DNA of 64,000 nt, taken from the NCBI GenBank assembly GCA_024220505.1, contig JAKZZE010000008.1, positions 1,240,001 through 1,304,000 on the forward strand, in the 5' to 3' direction. This document shows positions 21,001 through 32,629 of this stretch, in pieces; position 1 is the first letter of the stretch, and each line of letters starts with the position of its first letter. Under the pieces are notes generated by a model. It ran no database searches. It saw only the letters and a list, made by a program, of their open reading frames with translations, and was not told the DNA's origin. The position numbers were made by a program, and so were the translations under genes. This DNA is from Rhizopus arrhizus. Its lineage: Eukaryota; Mucoromycota; Mucoromycetes; Mucorales; Rhizopodaceae.

Positions 21001-21605
21001 TATTTATATGTGATGAATGTAAGAAACAAAGCAAAAAGTTTAACAGAAAATAGACACCCAGGATAAGTGCGTTGTTTTAAAATAATGACGTCTTCCAAAT
21101 TTTAAGAAGCGATAGAATCGTCTTTGGGAATACTCCATAATATCTTTTCCTCTTACACCAAATTACTATTCTGACTGTGAGATAGAAACAGCGGTAGTAT
21201 ATATAATAGATTGCATAGATGATAATTTTTACTTGAAAATGAGCATAAAAACTGCAGATCAGATGAGAAAAAAAAAAAAAAGAAAATTTTACTAAATATT
21301 TTTCGAGAGGTGGATTATACATTTAGATCTACAGACTTGGGCATCTATTCAAGTATAAATGAGACTATGAATGCTGAAAAGGGATTTCAGTGCTACTTCT
21401 GTTTTATGACATAATAGCTTGTATCGCGCCTTTTATTAAAATAAAAGGTAATCTTTCTCGATTCTGTTTGTGTTTATTGTTCATTTATATACTATTTTCA
21501 CAAATTACATACACCTTCAGAAAAAAAATTCGTGTGGTTTAAAGATAAAAAATTAGTTCAAAATTCATTTAGATTATTTTTTAGTGCATGAATTGCACGA
21601 AAAAA
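21001..21605. other. AT-rich spacer
   Basis: Promoter side of the small gene on its left. No gene, RNA or repeat recognised. Confidence 0.35.
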
Positions 21606-22185
21606 AAAATACTACATTGGCTTACTGTTCAAACAGTCTTCGAATCTAACAGCTGAATATCTACAAAATACTTGAAGATCGCTCAAAAGGACTTTGCTGT
21701 TTGCACCTTCACTTTTAGATGACAATGTCTCTTCCTGCAAAAGCTCTTTTCTTTTAAGCTTACTTTTACAAACTGTCCAAAACTGTCCAATTGGGTTGAG
21801 TTCAGGGGAGTAAACCGAAAGATAAACACAACAGTAGCAGTATTGCTCAATTTATTTTATAAAATCAGTATTCTTGTGAATAGGAGTATTGTCCATAACA
21901 ATGTAGCTGCTCTTCAATTATCCTTGCTGATACAAAATATCAACAGTCTTTGCAATGAAATTGTAGTATCTAATTACATTTCCCCTTTTAGCATTTTCAA
22001 CAGCCTGAATACCATCTGCTACCTTTTTCTTCTTCGAAAGGACTAGTTCCCTTGGTCTTCTTTGATGTTTATTACACAATAAGGGAAGATAGCACCCAAA
22101 ATAGTTATTGTTTTAATCCTTGTTTTGGGTACATCTGCAAAAGCATAGCCCCCCCCCCATTTTTCTATGATGCTACAGAGCACCT
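21606..22185 (-). pseudogene. Tc1/mariner-type transposase, decayed catalytic half
   Basis: Minus-strand reading, with several stops and frame changes, gives a residual IGAI-like strand, then WTILLFTR / MDNTPIHKN (second Asp block), then PELNPIGQFWTVCKSKLKRK (third acidic block; normally PELNPIEQFW) and a C-terminal LSDLQVFCRYSAVRFEDCL. This is the same transposase group as 62367-63764 and 52390-53700. A run of ten C's at about 22149-22158 sits inside it. Dead copy, about 0.8 kb from the Fanzor gene. Confidence 0.65.
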
Positions 22186-23024
22186 CATGATTATTTCGTT
22201 CTATTCATTTATTGATACATTCATAATTATGTTTAGTCATTAGCTTTGTTCAAATATATTCCATAACAAAGAATAAGCAATGCTATTGTAATCCTTTAGG
22301 AGAATTGGTAACCAAAATAAGTTACAAGTAATAGGACCTTTTTAATAGAAAAACGATAATTATTCTTTGTACATGTTTATTATTTCTAGTTTGAGAAGCT
22401 ATATTTTCATTTCTTTGTCTTCATGCAGAATAATCGTAGCTTTTTACTATTTGGATTTTGGATCAGGGTTGATGATTTTATGTTTGTTTAGGCATTCTAT
22501 ATTTTGACATGTGTTTCTGTTGAGTCCTTTCAATATCTAACTTTTGTTTCTCTACTCATAGTGTTACTGCTGACACTATTAATCAAAATGATATTGATCA
22601 AAGTGATATTATGACCCAAAAATACTGTCTATGAACAAAGGAACAGAAACTAAATATGAATATGACCCAATGGAAACACAACATGATAGGTCTTCAGAGA
22701 AGTCCCGATTATTATACATCTCAAGGCAAAGAAATTATGATTAAGCCTCTTTAAAATAAACACACTTTAATAAAGAACATCTTGCTTCTGTCTAAAAAGT
22801 TCTATTGCTTCCGACTTATTTGGTTGTCACTAATTTGGAAAAATCATAATATTATATAAACCCCCTTTTATTTCCTTCTTTATCTTTATCAATCCTACGT
22901 TCATACATTATTAATTTGTGACATAGTTAATTATATATATTCAAACAGGTAAATCATGCTCGATATAAAATAATAACTGATCTCTCATATCTTTCTTGTT
23001 TCATTAGTGATACTAGCCTTCATC
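22186..23024. other. 5' flank of the Fanzor gene
   Basis: AT-rich. The sequence just before the Fanzor start codon (TTTCTTGTTTCATTAG) could be a splice acceptor, hence an upstream non-coding exon. I found no terminal inverted repeat that would mark the edge of a Fanzor-carrying transposon. Confidence 0.35.
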
Positions 23025-25230
23025 ATGAATGAAGATTCTCAACTGAGTACTTCAGCTGGCACCATGAGTACTACTGGGACTCTTGTTTCTGATTATCGTA
23101 TTTTATCTGTAAAATCATCTATTAATGGTATTGGCTGGAACAAGCAGTATCGAGAGCGATTGAAGGAGTTAGTAAACGTAATCCATGCTACTACAACGCA
23201 TACGTACTCGTTGTCCAAATTCATATTTCTCTGCGCACTTCAAGATGATGACAATTTTTATATCGCTGCTTACATTAACAAGGAATTCTTTTCTGAGATA
23301 TGGTTATTCTTAATGCATCACCGTCGTGGCCGTGTAGGTGAGGCAACAGATCGCAGATGTACATTTATTGGTCAATTCATTCAAAGATACCTCAATCATA
23401 CTACTTATGAAAGGCTCGAACTCAAATATGCTCAACAGTCATCTTCAGTTGAAGGATTGAAAATATATACTGCTTATACCAATAATATTGGAACTTATTT
23501 TGACAATCATTTTTGTCGAGCAATCTACACTTTATTACAGAGTTGCCAAAGAAAAGCATACTTGATTAGACAAAAGCAAGAAGAACGTGTGGATAATGAA
23601 GCAATCTCCAACAAAGTATATAAACAAGTTACGCTTCCGGCAAGACAATTCAAGGGAATTTTAGCTTCCAAAATTAATGTTCCATCCTCTACCGAACTTC
23701 CTTTTCAAGATCCTATTTACAACCAGGCTTTGCAAAGGCTAATACCCATCTTGATTTCATATCCAATCCAATACACATTCGAACAGAATAATATTTATTA
23801 TGATGCCAAATTTAATCCGTGTGAACATATGGTGGCTTTCTATCAGCTTGCTCACTTATTTGAAGCTCTCAGATTACCTATCTTCAATCGTTTTCCTTTT
23901 CGCAGAACCTGGATACCTGGCTATGCAACAATTGACAGCAAAATTCTCTGTCAAAATATTCTTGGTCGTCCGTGGACTAATAGTGCCAATAAATTGAACT
24001 TCTGGGACGAGATAGTTGATATGAATTCTGCAGCTTTGAAGCTACAAGAACTTGGTGTGCTTTGATTTCGTGGAACAATTCAAACAGATGATGTGGGAGT
24101 CACAGTCCTTAAAAAAGACAAGATAGAAAGCATTGATATGTTGGTCTTCAAAGCACTTTTGCATAATCTGAGCCTTATATAACAAGCCTGAATGCGCAAC
24201 AACATGGAGAGATTGCTGGTCGTTGTGTTACTATTGATCCGGGAAGACGAGACCTTTTATACTGTGTACATGAAAATTCTACTGCTGATACACCACACAT
24301 ATATAGATACACCAAGTCTTGTCAAGACAAGATGGAAAAAACAAAGAAGTATTGTCGTATCTGTGAAGCCATTAAACCACAAGAAGTACAAAGTGCTGAA
24401 GATACTCTTGTAAATTCTCAATCTTTAAATCTGCAAAATTTTGAAAAATATCTTAGAAACCGTGCATTAGTTACTGAATTGTTACAAAGACATTATACTG
24501 AAACTACAACTAATCGTTTGACTACTCATCCCTTGCATTGAAAGTTGAGGCTGTCCAAGTATATTAGAAGGCAGAAAGCTAACGAGGATATGGTCGCCAA
24601 ATTGAAAAGCAAGTTTGGAAATGACGCTGTTTTTGTTATGGGTAACTATTCTGCTCCAAATACCCGATATCAAAAACCTTTGAGAGGCGTCGGATTCAGA
24701 AGGCTGCTGAAGAAACATGAATTTTTAGTGTATTTGATTGATGAGTTTCGAACAAGTCAGTGCTGCCCTTCTTGTGAAAATTGTAGTCTGATAGCCTTCA
24801 AGAGAATACCAAATCCACGGCCATATCAAAGACGAAACAATCCTGAATTTATTTGTCATGGTTTACTTAGGTAATCAAATACTCTGATCAACGATTATCA
24901 AAATTGTTTGCTGACTTTTTTTTTTTGTCTCGAAGATGTACAAACCAAAATTGCAAAGTGACCGTGCAAAATATTTCAGGTGTTGAAGAGCTTCTTGAAC
25001 GTTTATGGAATCGGGATTTAGCAGCATGCCTAAATATGGTTCATATTGTTCGTAACCTTCGCTTAAATGGTGATCTACTAGAGAGATTTCAATGTGCTGG
25101 AGCTGAAAGAAGAGGACCGATTAGAGAAAGAAGAAGATCTGAAGAGAATGAAGAACGACGGGTTTTACCTAGAACTCAATAACTTTCCAACGCAGTTATC
25201 GCCGTGCTACCCTAGATGCAATTTGGTAAG
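23025..25230 (+). pseudogene. Fanzor (eukaryotic TnpB-like, RuvC-type RNA-guided nuclease), nearly complete but interrupted
   Basis: ATG 23025 opens a 346-codon N-terminal region (to TGA 24063), continuing in the same frame as FRGTIQTDDVGVTVLKK, the conserved block before RuvC. A one-base frame change near 24168 leads to RuvC-I GRCVTIDPGRRDLLYC (Asp codon 24236-24238). After a TGA at 24539, RuvC-II reads LIDEFRTSQCCPSC (Glu codon 24743-24745). A zinc-finger region (CPSCENC ... CHGLLR / CTNQNC) is split by a 65-nt GT-AG intron (24871-24935). RuvC-III is WNRDLAACLNM (Asp codon 25015-25017). All three catalytic acids survive. Fanzors cut DNA guided by an omega RNA encoded next to the gene. With two stops and one indel this copy should make no full-length protein unless they are sequence errors. 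Homology to the second copy persists past 25182 in a shifted frame. Confidence 0.9.
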
Positions 25231-27077
25231 CTTAAACTTAAATAATCTGGTACTTTGTTTATTAACATTCGGTTACTGCACCTTTTATCATTTAATTTAC
25301 TTTTCTTGTTATCGGTAAGTTTCATATTGATATATTATCTATTTTCGACCTACTATTTTTTTTTTCTTTTATTATATATACTCATTATTGCTACTATTCT
25401 TATTCTATCTTTTACACTAATCTTTCTTTTATTTTTGCTCAACATTTTTTCCTGCTTCTACGCTAAATTTATTTTTACTTTTGCACCATTTTTTTTTTTA
25501 TTTGCACGAATTTGTTTCTCAAAAGTATACCAATAATTTCAGAATAAAGTGTAAATGCAGATTCGTGATTGAAAGTCATCCAAATTCACAAAATGGCTTC
25601 TTCAAAAGCTATTATTCATAGATATTACAAACCACTTTTTCAGTTACTCTTTAAATATTGCTTATTCACTTTTGATATTAGTATTTATTCAACAACAGTT
25701 TCTTTTTCAACATACTTTTTAATGTGTTTAAAAACACAATAATATTTAATTTATTGTTTTCGAAATATTGTTTTGGATGTGCCATAGGTTATCCTTTCTA
25801 AATATGTAACAACTAGACTATCTAATATTTAAAGCATTCAAGTAACTAATGAGCACTTTTGAAATAATTGCTATAATCAAGATCGATGAGCTTGTTAAGA
25901 GCAATTGCTTAAACTTCATCGTATTTTTTGGCAAATCCATTAAAAATAGGCTTAAATTGGTTGTATAAGGTTTAATGGCTGGTATGGTTTACGTAGAAAG
26001 TTAAATTCAAGAGATACTTATTCAACACTGATTTGTGAATGTGTTGTTAAACAAACCACCAACAATATTCCAGACAGTTGCCATAAAAATCCACCATAAA
26101 ATGTTGCAAGTAAAAAACATAAATCAATCCAAAAAATTCAATAATGGAAAACCCTAATACCTTTTTTAATTTTTTTTTATACGTATGGATTATTCTTACG
26201 ATATATGTCATTTGGTAATACATAATAACACTGGAAATAATAATGCCACCAGAAAAGAGCTAAGCAAATCTTTCGGCGAAAGTAAAATCATCGTACTCAT
26301 GCTTTTCTTTCACTTTATAAACTAAAGTTATTGAAAACGATTGCGTTTATCAATGTGCTTTCTTTTTGTAATGTAAAATATTGCACAATTGTTAATATGA
26401 TTATGCACAGTGTTGTGTGCATGTTCTTTCAAAATAACTGTTATGCATTCATGTTATGCTCATAAACTCAATGGTTTTTCAATTTTATTCTTTCTTTGAT
26501 TTTATATGACGTACATCTAATTGTTGTTTAATGTTCATTTATATCTGCTTCGTTTGCAAGTACTGAAAAGTAACAATCAACGGTGATTAATTCAGATAGA
26601 ATATGTTGACTAGAGCACAAAATGTAAATAAATATATTTTTATTCTACAAAAAGGAACCTAATAGTTTGAAAGTCCAGCCTTGCTTTCTAATCATGCTTG
26701 GCAAAAACATACAGACTCAATTTTGATGACAATTAAAATAAAAGTTTCAAGTTTCTAATTGAAGAAACTGCACTATCGATTTTTTAAAACACCCTAAAGG
26801 CGATGATTCACTGCCAAAAGTACTACTTGACGTGCAAATTTAATAATCTACTGCTTTAATACCATATTAAATTTAGTATTGTCTTCAAATATGTTGAAAC
26901 CACCATTTGTAAAGATAACGTCAAAGCTTGATATCAACATATAGTAGTATTATTTTAAAATTGTGTATAATAACACAAAAGTGTATGTATTTTTCTCCCT
27001 TCTTCTTTTCTAATTTTCTCCAAATGTGCGTGTATATTTCTAATTTATTCATATGTGTACAAGTAATGATTAAGTTT
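25231..27077. other. AT-rich spacer; possible omega-RNA region at its left edge
   Basis: Immediately 3' of the Fanzor frame, where omega RNAs are normally encoded, but I cannot draw a convincing conserved fold. 25300-25540 is strongly T-rich. From 25600 to 27060 I see no gene. Confidence 0.3.
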
Positions 27078-27713
27078 TTATGCAATTTCTTCAAATTCAA
27101 CATATTCCTTCTTTGCTAAATCTTCTGCATATGTACTACGAACATGTGCAACCATATCATACAAGTTTTGAAGACCTGTTTTTAAAGCATCGATGGATGT
27201 TGTTTTGTCTGAGAAAAATGAGTAAGTTACAAGATCGCTTCTATGTCTTTATACACATTTACCTGTAGTTTGAATTCGAATGTTCATCTTGGCTTCGGAA
27301 GGGTGAGGAATGGAATAACCGCAAAAGTCAACATCACGGCTAATAATATAAAAGCATAAGTTTTAAAGTAAAGACTCACATGTATTTATGTTTGTTTACT
27401 TTTTGTTAATGACATGTCTCAGTGAGTTGCCAAGAGTATGATCTTCATTTTTAAAGCAAAAAGTTAAAGCAGTAGGATCGCCATGAGAACCAACCTAATA
27501 AAGAGACAATGAGAATGAGGCGAAAAACGTTATTTTATCATTTACAATTTCTAATTTATCAGCAGAAATAGCAACGTCTGGTTCTTCATCCATTTCTTCA
27601 TCGCTATTTTCTTCCTGTATTTCTTCAACTTCAGAAGCTGAATCAACTTCCATACGTTCTTCTTGGTCTCCAAGTGCAGCTGTTGTGTTTTCTTCTTTGA
27701 GTGCTGGTGCCAT
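27078..27713 (-). CDS. RPC19: RNA polymerase I and III shared subunit AC19 (RPC19)
   Basis: Exons on the minus strand are 27713-27546, 27494-27400, 27339-27263 and 27208-27078, giving 156 residues. An acidic N-terminus of about 55 residues precedes the conserved RPB11/alpha-like fold: HGDPTALTFCFKNEDHTLGN, SLRHVIN, then DVDFCGYSIPHPSEAKMNIR and IQTTDKTTSIDALKTGLQNL. The block FxxxxEDHTLGNxLR and CGYxxPHPSE are specific for AC19, partner of AC40 in Pol I and III. Intact, with GT-AG introns of 51-60 nt. Confidence 0.94.
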
Positions 27714-28321
27714 TTGATATCTTGTATAAACTAAAAAAAAGTGCTTTTTAATTTTGTGTGCCGTTTTTTAAAAAACACCAAAATGTGACTGTGGTGGCTT
27801 AAAGATATCAATTGGCTGCATGTTTACTTCCTCAGCTTTCCTTTACTTATTTGACAGGCCATTAGAAAATAATTGGATACAACTACATTCAATTCAGATT
27901 ATTTATTTCTTATTTCGCCTCTTTTTAAATTTTCTATATTTGAAAACATGCGTTTGTTTATAGCGTTAACATTCAACTAATTAAGACAATAATAAATTAT
28001 AAAATAAGTGGATTGAACATAAACTGTTTAATGTAAAACATTAGTACTTTTTTTTATTCTTCAATATTGAATGGTACATAACTGAAGCAGATACAGCAAT
28101 GTCTAGCTAACAAAAGTTGGATATGCTATTGATAATAATGAGTAATTAAGTCTATGAGCCAGGTAAGAATAAATATATTATATTACATATTTTATTATTG
28201 TTATCACTGATTATACACACTTCTTTTACAAATCAAGATCTAACTATTATAAAATAAAAGAAGGGCATGTTCTGCATTTTTCATCTATGACAATATATTC
28301 ATAGGAGCATTACGACTTGTT
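27714..28321. other. Spacer between RPC19 and the ankyrin/Bud4-like gene
   Basis: AT-rich promoter of RPC19 on the left and 3' flank of the next minus-strand gene on the right. Nothing else seen. Confidence 0.4.
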
Positions 28322-30130
28322 TTATATCTGGTATGAAGAATAAGGCAGATATAACATGTTTACGTTAAAGTTCCCAACCACTTTTAGCACATCTTGGTCC
28401 TTCTTCTTTTGCCTGTGACGCTCCTTGAACGATTTAGAGTACCAAGCATTAAAACAACTAAAGCCGGCTTCATAGTCTATCTCAGTACAGGCGGACATCA
28501 TGTGAGCCAATGCAAATTGAGCCTGCCCGATTGCTCCATCTTCCTTATTCACATAGCTCGACAGACTTTCTTTTTTCTTTTTACGCGATGTGAATAGACG
28601 AGAAAGAGGTTTTCGAGGTTTGATCATGTAATCGGGTCTAACATGAAGGGATAGAGTGATGATCATGTCTGGGTGTGTGTCAATGACACATTCATGGTCA
28701 AAATGAATGTTTTGACTAAGGACTTCATACCTTGACATGTATTCAAATTGACCGTCACTGATCACGCAGCGAATAAAGGTACGATCTTTAGGGAGAGGCA
28801 GTAAGATGTCTTGTATGCTGTTGATGTGTAAATAAAGTCTACCATAGCCTTGTTTATGAAGATGAGGAGGAATATTGTGAACCACTGTAGACCTGGTTTC
28901 CTTTTCATGTCGTGTTACTTTCTTTTGAGACGGCCCAGCAGAGAAAGCGTCTTTATGATGTTCTGTGGGCATTGAAGATTCACGTTTTGGTATAGTATTT
29001 TCCATTTGGGAGCTTGTTGTGTTGTCTTTTGAACTGTTATTTAATTTTAAATCGCCATTGTCTAGCTTTAAGGGTATCGTGCTCTCCTCTGTCAGTGAGT
29101 TCAAACCATTCAAGTTGAACTCACGATCTAGCATAGCGGCCCATGAACTAATGCTCATGGTCCATGCAGCCTTTTGACTTCCACTTTGCCTTTTTATCTC
29201 TCGTCGTCTATCTTCATCATCAATTTTCCTGGGTACCCTATTATTATTTAAATAACAATTCTCTACAAGCGTAGTAGAGGAGGTTGGGTCATTTGTTGTT
29301 TCTTCTTCCTTATTCAAGAGCGTTGCTTTATAAACGGGCCTTAGGGCACGAAAGACGGTAATAGCCTTATGCTCCACGGGATCGTCATCATCATCACTAT
29401 CGGATGAATCAAGGCCGTTTTCTTCGGAGGTGTTTTGTATTAAATTACCATAGAATTGTAATTCCTCTTCACTTGAACTTTCGTCTTCTGTAAGACAAGG
29501 CGGTGGCGTATGTTTATTGATCGTTGACACCTTTTCCAATTTTTGATAAAGTGGGTTGCTTTTTACAGCTGATCTTTTCACCAATTGTGCAACTTCTATC
29601 TGCTGCCTCTTGCCTTGTTGTTGCTGTTGTTGCTGTTGCTGTTCTCCAGTAAGAAGAACCTTTTTTTTATTCTCCTTCACAAGTCCCTTTCTAAAATATT
29701 GCTGCTCTGTTTTCTTTAACGTATTGAACTCATTGGATAACCCCTTTTTATCAAAAGATCTATAATAGATTGATGCCCTAAAAGATAGGCGAGATCAAGG
29801 ATTGTTCTGTTATTATTCCAAAACCTTGTATTCAAATCGTGTAAAGTAGAGTGCTATAAAAAGAATTGTTAGAAATACAATTCAATACACTAGTATTCTG
29901 TATAATAGTACATTAACAAGAAAGAAAATAAAGTCTAAATTCTTGTGTTTATCAAAATAAAGTATACTAAAGTGAATAGCATAAAAGGGTGCTTGAAGTA
30001 AATGTGTCTTTTGTTGAAGATGGCCATCTTGCAATGGACTCCATAATAATTGAGGTTCTTGTTTTAATAAGCTTGAAGCATGATTTAAATCAAACTTTTC
30101 TATAGCCAGTGTCCAGTCTAAAATAGTCAT
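28322..30130 (-). CDS. Ankyrin-repeat protein with anillin/Bud4-like C-terminal domain
   Basis: Exon 1 is 30130-29912 (MTILDWTLAIEKFDLNHASS...), exon 2 starts at 29853 after a GT-AG intron. Ankyrin-like helices (TILDLAYLLGHQSIIDLLIK) are followed by a Gln run, acidic serine-rich linkers and, from about 28870 down, YGRLYLHINSIQDILLPLP ... GFSCFNAWYSKSF ... GNFNVNMLYLPYSS. That last part resembles the C2-like module of Bud4/anillin proteins that scaffold septins at division sites. At 29741-29750 the frame must shift: either one base is missing in an A5G4 tract, or a 36-nt GT-AG intron (about 29744-29709) restores frame. The stop is at 28322. Role inferred from the C-terminal pattern only. Confidence 0.65.
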
Positions 30131-30190
30131 AAAGAAGAGAGTAGAAAGGAAAGAAGAAAGAGAATAATAAAGAGTTGTTACACAGTGTAT

Positions 30191-30830
30191 TTATTTAAGA
30201 ACATGATCATATTGAACACCATCAAATGAATCACCAGCCATTGATTTCCTTACATTATTTTCAAATAATCTTCTATTGTCTCTTAATACTTCAGCAGCCA
30301 CTAATCACAGATGATGTAAGTAATTACATAAATAAATACTATGGTGTTATACCTTTGTTTAGTGGATCATCTGCATTGGGCTCAAGAAATAGATATTGTA
30401 AGCCAACTAAGACAGCTTGAAGAGAAAGGACAGGTTTCCAGTCTTCACGCAAGATATTTAAACAAATATTGCCTTCCAAGTCGATATTTGGATGATAAAT
30501 CTTTTGAATACAAAGTACTTTGGGTGGTTCATGAGGATAATTGTTACTAATATTAAAAGTGAATTTAAATACACCTCCTTTATAAAAGCCTTCATCTGGA
30601 TGAATAGAAATGTTGAAGTTAAGAATATTAGAAGGATCAGGAAAGTCTAATTGAATGGTATCTGGAATGTCTAATTCAGCTAAATCTATTTTAATAGCGC
30701 GTAAGTCATTAAATAATATACTTGCAATAAAAAGAAACCTTTTTGTACACGAATTTGAGCAGCAGTTGTTCTTGGCTTCTTCTTTTCTGCTTCTGCTTCT
30801 TTTGATTTTTTTTCCCCAGATGGAATACAT
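30191..30830 (-). CDS. UBC12: NEDD8-conjugating enzyme E2 (Ubc12-type)
   Basis: Exons 30830-30739, 30685-30353 and 30300-30191. The E2 core reads [40 protein letters not shown], then the catalytic Cys in [16 protein letters not shown], and ends with [40 protein letters not shown] and the LREDWKP block fit Ubc12, which transfers NEDD8/Rub1 to cullins. The N-terminal exon is out of frame by one base: ATG 30830 and the conserved exon body are separated by an A8 run (T8 at about 30806-30813). With seven A's it would read [18 protein letters not shown]. Most simply a homopolymer sequence error; otherwise a recent frameshift. Confidence 0.85.
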
Positions 30831-32045
30831 TGTTATAAATGAGTAATATAAAAAATAGCGGAAGCCACTTCGTAATAAACAGTGCATCCCCCCGACAGTT
30901 GCATCAATCTACCGGACGGAGTACAAAAACAATTTTCTTTTTTTAAAACTACAAGCATCGGCGATAAAATAGAAGATAAAATATCCAAAGGAAAAGATTA
31001 AACTTACAGCTATTCATGTTTATGGACAGGTTGCTGTAATAAAATCATTCTCATTTCATCCCAAGAAATCTACATTCAGCAGTAATAACCCCACAGCCAT
31101 TCTCATACCGAGATGCTTTTGAGCTTTAAGAATTAATTAATATAATCATTAGAAACAGGTATTTCTATATCGATCAGCCTTTGAATTAAAAGAAGTATAC
31201 CAGATATTAATGGTATATAGAATGATCCATATAGCTATAGAATCACAGCTTCAAGTCTTCAAAGAAGAAATATTTCACAAATTAAAACAAAATTAAAAAG
31301 AATCAGATAAGGAACAATGTAAATTCTTTCAACAAGGATTTAACTATTACAATCGACTACAGAAGTTTTTCTCTTTCACTCTATTTTTAATATGATCAAT
31401 ACTACTGCTTCTTCCTTAGATGGAGGTAATGATGCTTGTTTTAATCATTAGATTCCTTCATGCCTCCTTATTTGTGCTATTAGGAATATAATAGATACTT
31501 AGACAGACTATACTGTTAGATTAGGGATATATCTAGCTATTTAAAAGCTTGTAGAATATAGTACTTCTTGGAGAAATGAGAACTAATGTTTTCAGCAAAT
31601 AAAACACCATTGATCATAAAGTTAAGAGAAAATCTTTTGAAGAGTCTGTTGATCCTTGAAAAGGTAATACATGGACTTAATCATTAGTATGGTCTTTATT
31701 TTATAGTAAAGAGACATAAATTATCCAAGTGCCACTACAAACCAAATGCTTTTTAAGATAGACTTGAACTCTAGGTTGTTGATTATAGACCAACTTCATT
31801 TATGCAATGTCTGGTTTGAGATTTTCACTCTTAGTAACACAAAAAAGCTCTATCATTGAACGTTATAAACATATTAAGGCTTTAAAACAGTTATTTTCTT
31901 TTTATTTTAAAAAATAAAACGCTTATTATTAAAGATAATTTGTTGATCAATTAATAAAATTGAATATTTATGACATATGCGTACATATGAATTTTTATTG
32001 ACTTATTTACAACATATGTGTGTAAGTGTGTGCAGTATACAAGAT
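30831..32045. other. AT-rich spacer
   Basis: 5' flank of UBC12 and 3' flank of ISU1. Short minus-strand frames near 31020-31130 (MRMILLQQPVHKHE) cannot be extended or assigned. No gene supported. Confidence 0.35.
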
Positions 32046-32629
32046 TTATGCAGATACATTTTTGACCGGACGTCTCTTTTTATAATCGTTGATAGCTGAT
32101 TTAATAGCATCTTCAGCCAACACTATAACATGCATGTTAAATTACAAACGTCATTGATATGATGAACTTACTAGAACAATGCAATTTGACAGGAGGTAAG
32201 CATAATTCTTTTGCAATTTCTGTGTTCTTAATCTGTCCAGCTTCTTCAAGTGTCATACCACGAACACGCTCTGTCATAAAACTGCTTGAAGCAATAGCTG
32301 AACCACATCCAAATGTTTTGAATTTTACATCCACTATTTTACCCGTACTATCGTCAACCTTGATTTGTAATTTCATAACATCACCACATGCAGGTGCACC
32401 TACTAAGCCTGTACCAATATTTGAGTCCGTCTTGGGGAATGATCCTACATTACGAGGATGCTCATAATGATCAATAACCTACACATACACAAATCAATTT
32501 ACATGGTATAGTATTGTATTTTTTTTAAAAAAATACTTTTTCATGATATAATCGAATTCCTGAAAGAGAAAGAGGTCTTTGAATAATTTGAGTTGATCTC
32601 TTTAGAGTTGTAAAAGTTGTACGCAACAT
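32046..32629 (-). CDS. ISU1: Mitochondrial iron-sulfur cluster scaffold IscU/Isu1
   Basis: Exons on the minus strand are 32629-32537, 32478-32172 and 32122-32046, giving 158 residues. A basic, Ser/Thr-rich N-terminus (MLRTTFTTLKRSTQIIQRPL) looks like a mitochondrial presequence. The scaffold follows, with the cluster ligands visible: Cys62 in APACGDVMKL, Cys89 in TFGCGSAIASS, and His131-Cys132 in LPPVKLHCSMLAEDAI. LPPVK is the Hsp70 (Ssq1-type) recognition motif. Length and motifs are standard, and all introns are GT-AG. Intact. Confidence 0.96.

Noticed and set aside
23025..24062. Reading the Fanzor N-terminal frame as a stand-alone 346-residue gene
   Set aside because: The frame continues past the TGA into the conserved GTIQTDDVGVTVLKK block, so it is the front of an interrupted nuclease.
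21606..25230. Fanzor carried by the neighbouring Tc1 remnant as one transposon
   Set aside because: No TIR pair encloses both, and the second Fanzor copy has no Tc1 sequence beside it, so adjacency alone is not evidence.
26921..27119. Two short frames on opposite strands near 27 kb
   Set aside because: Low complexity; the right part overlaps the last exon of RPC19 and its 3' end.
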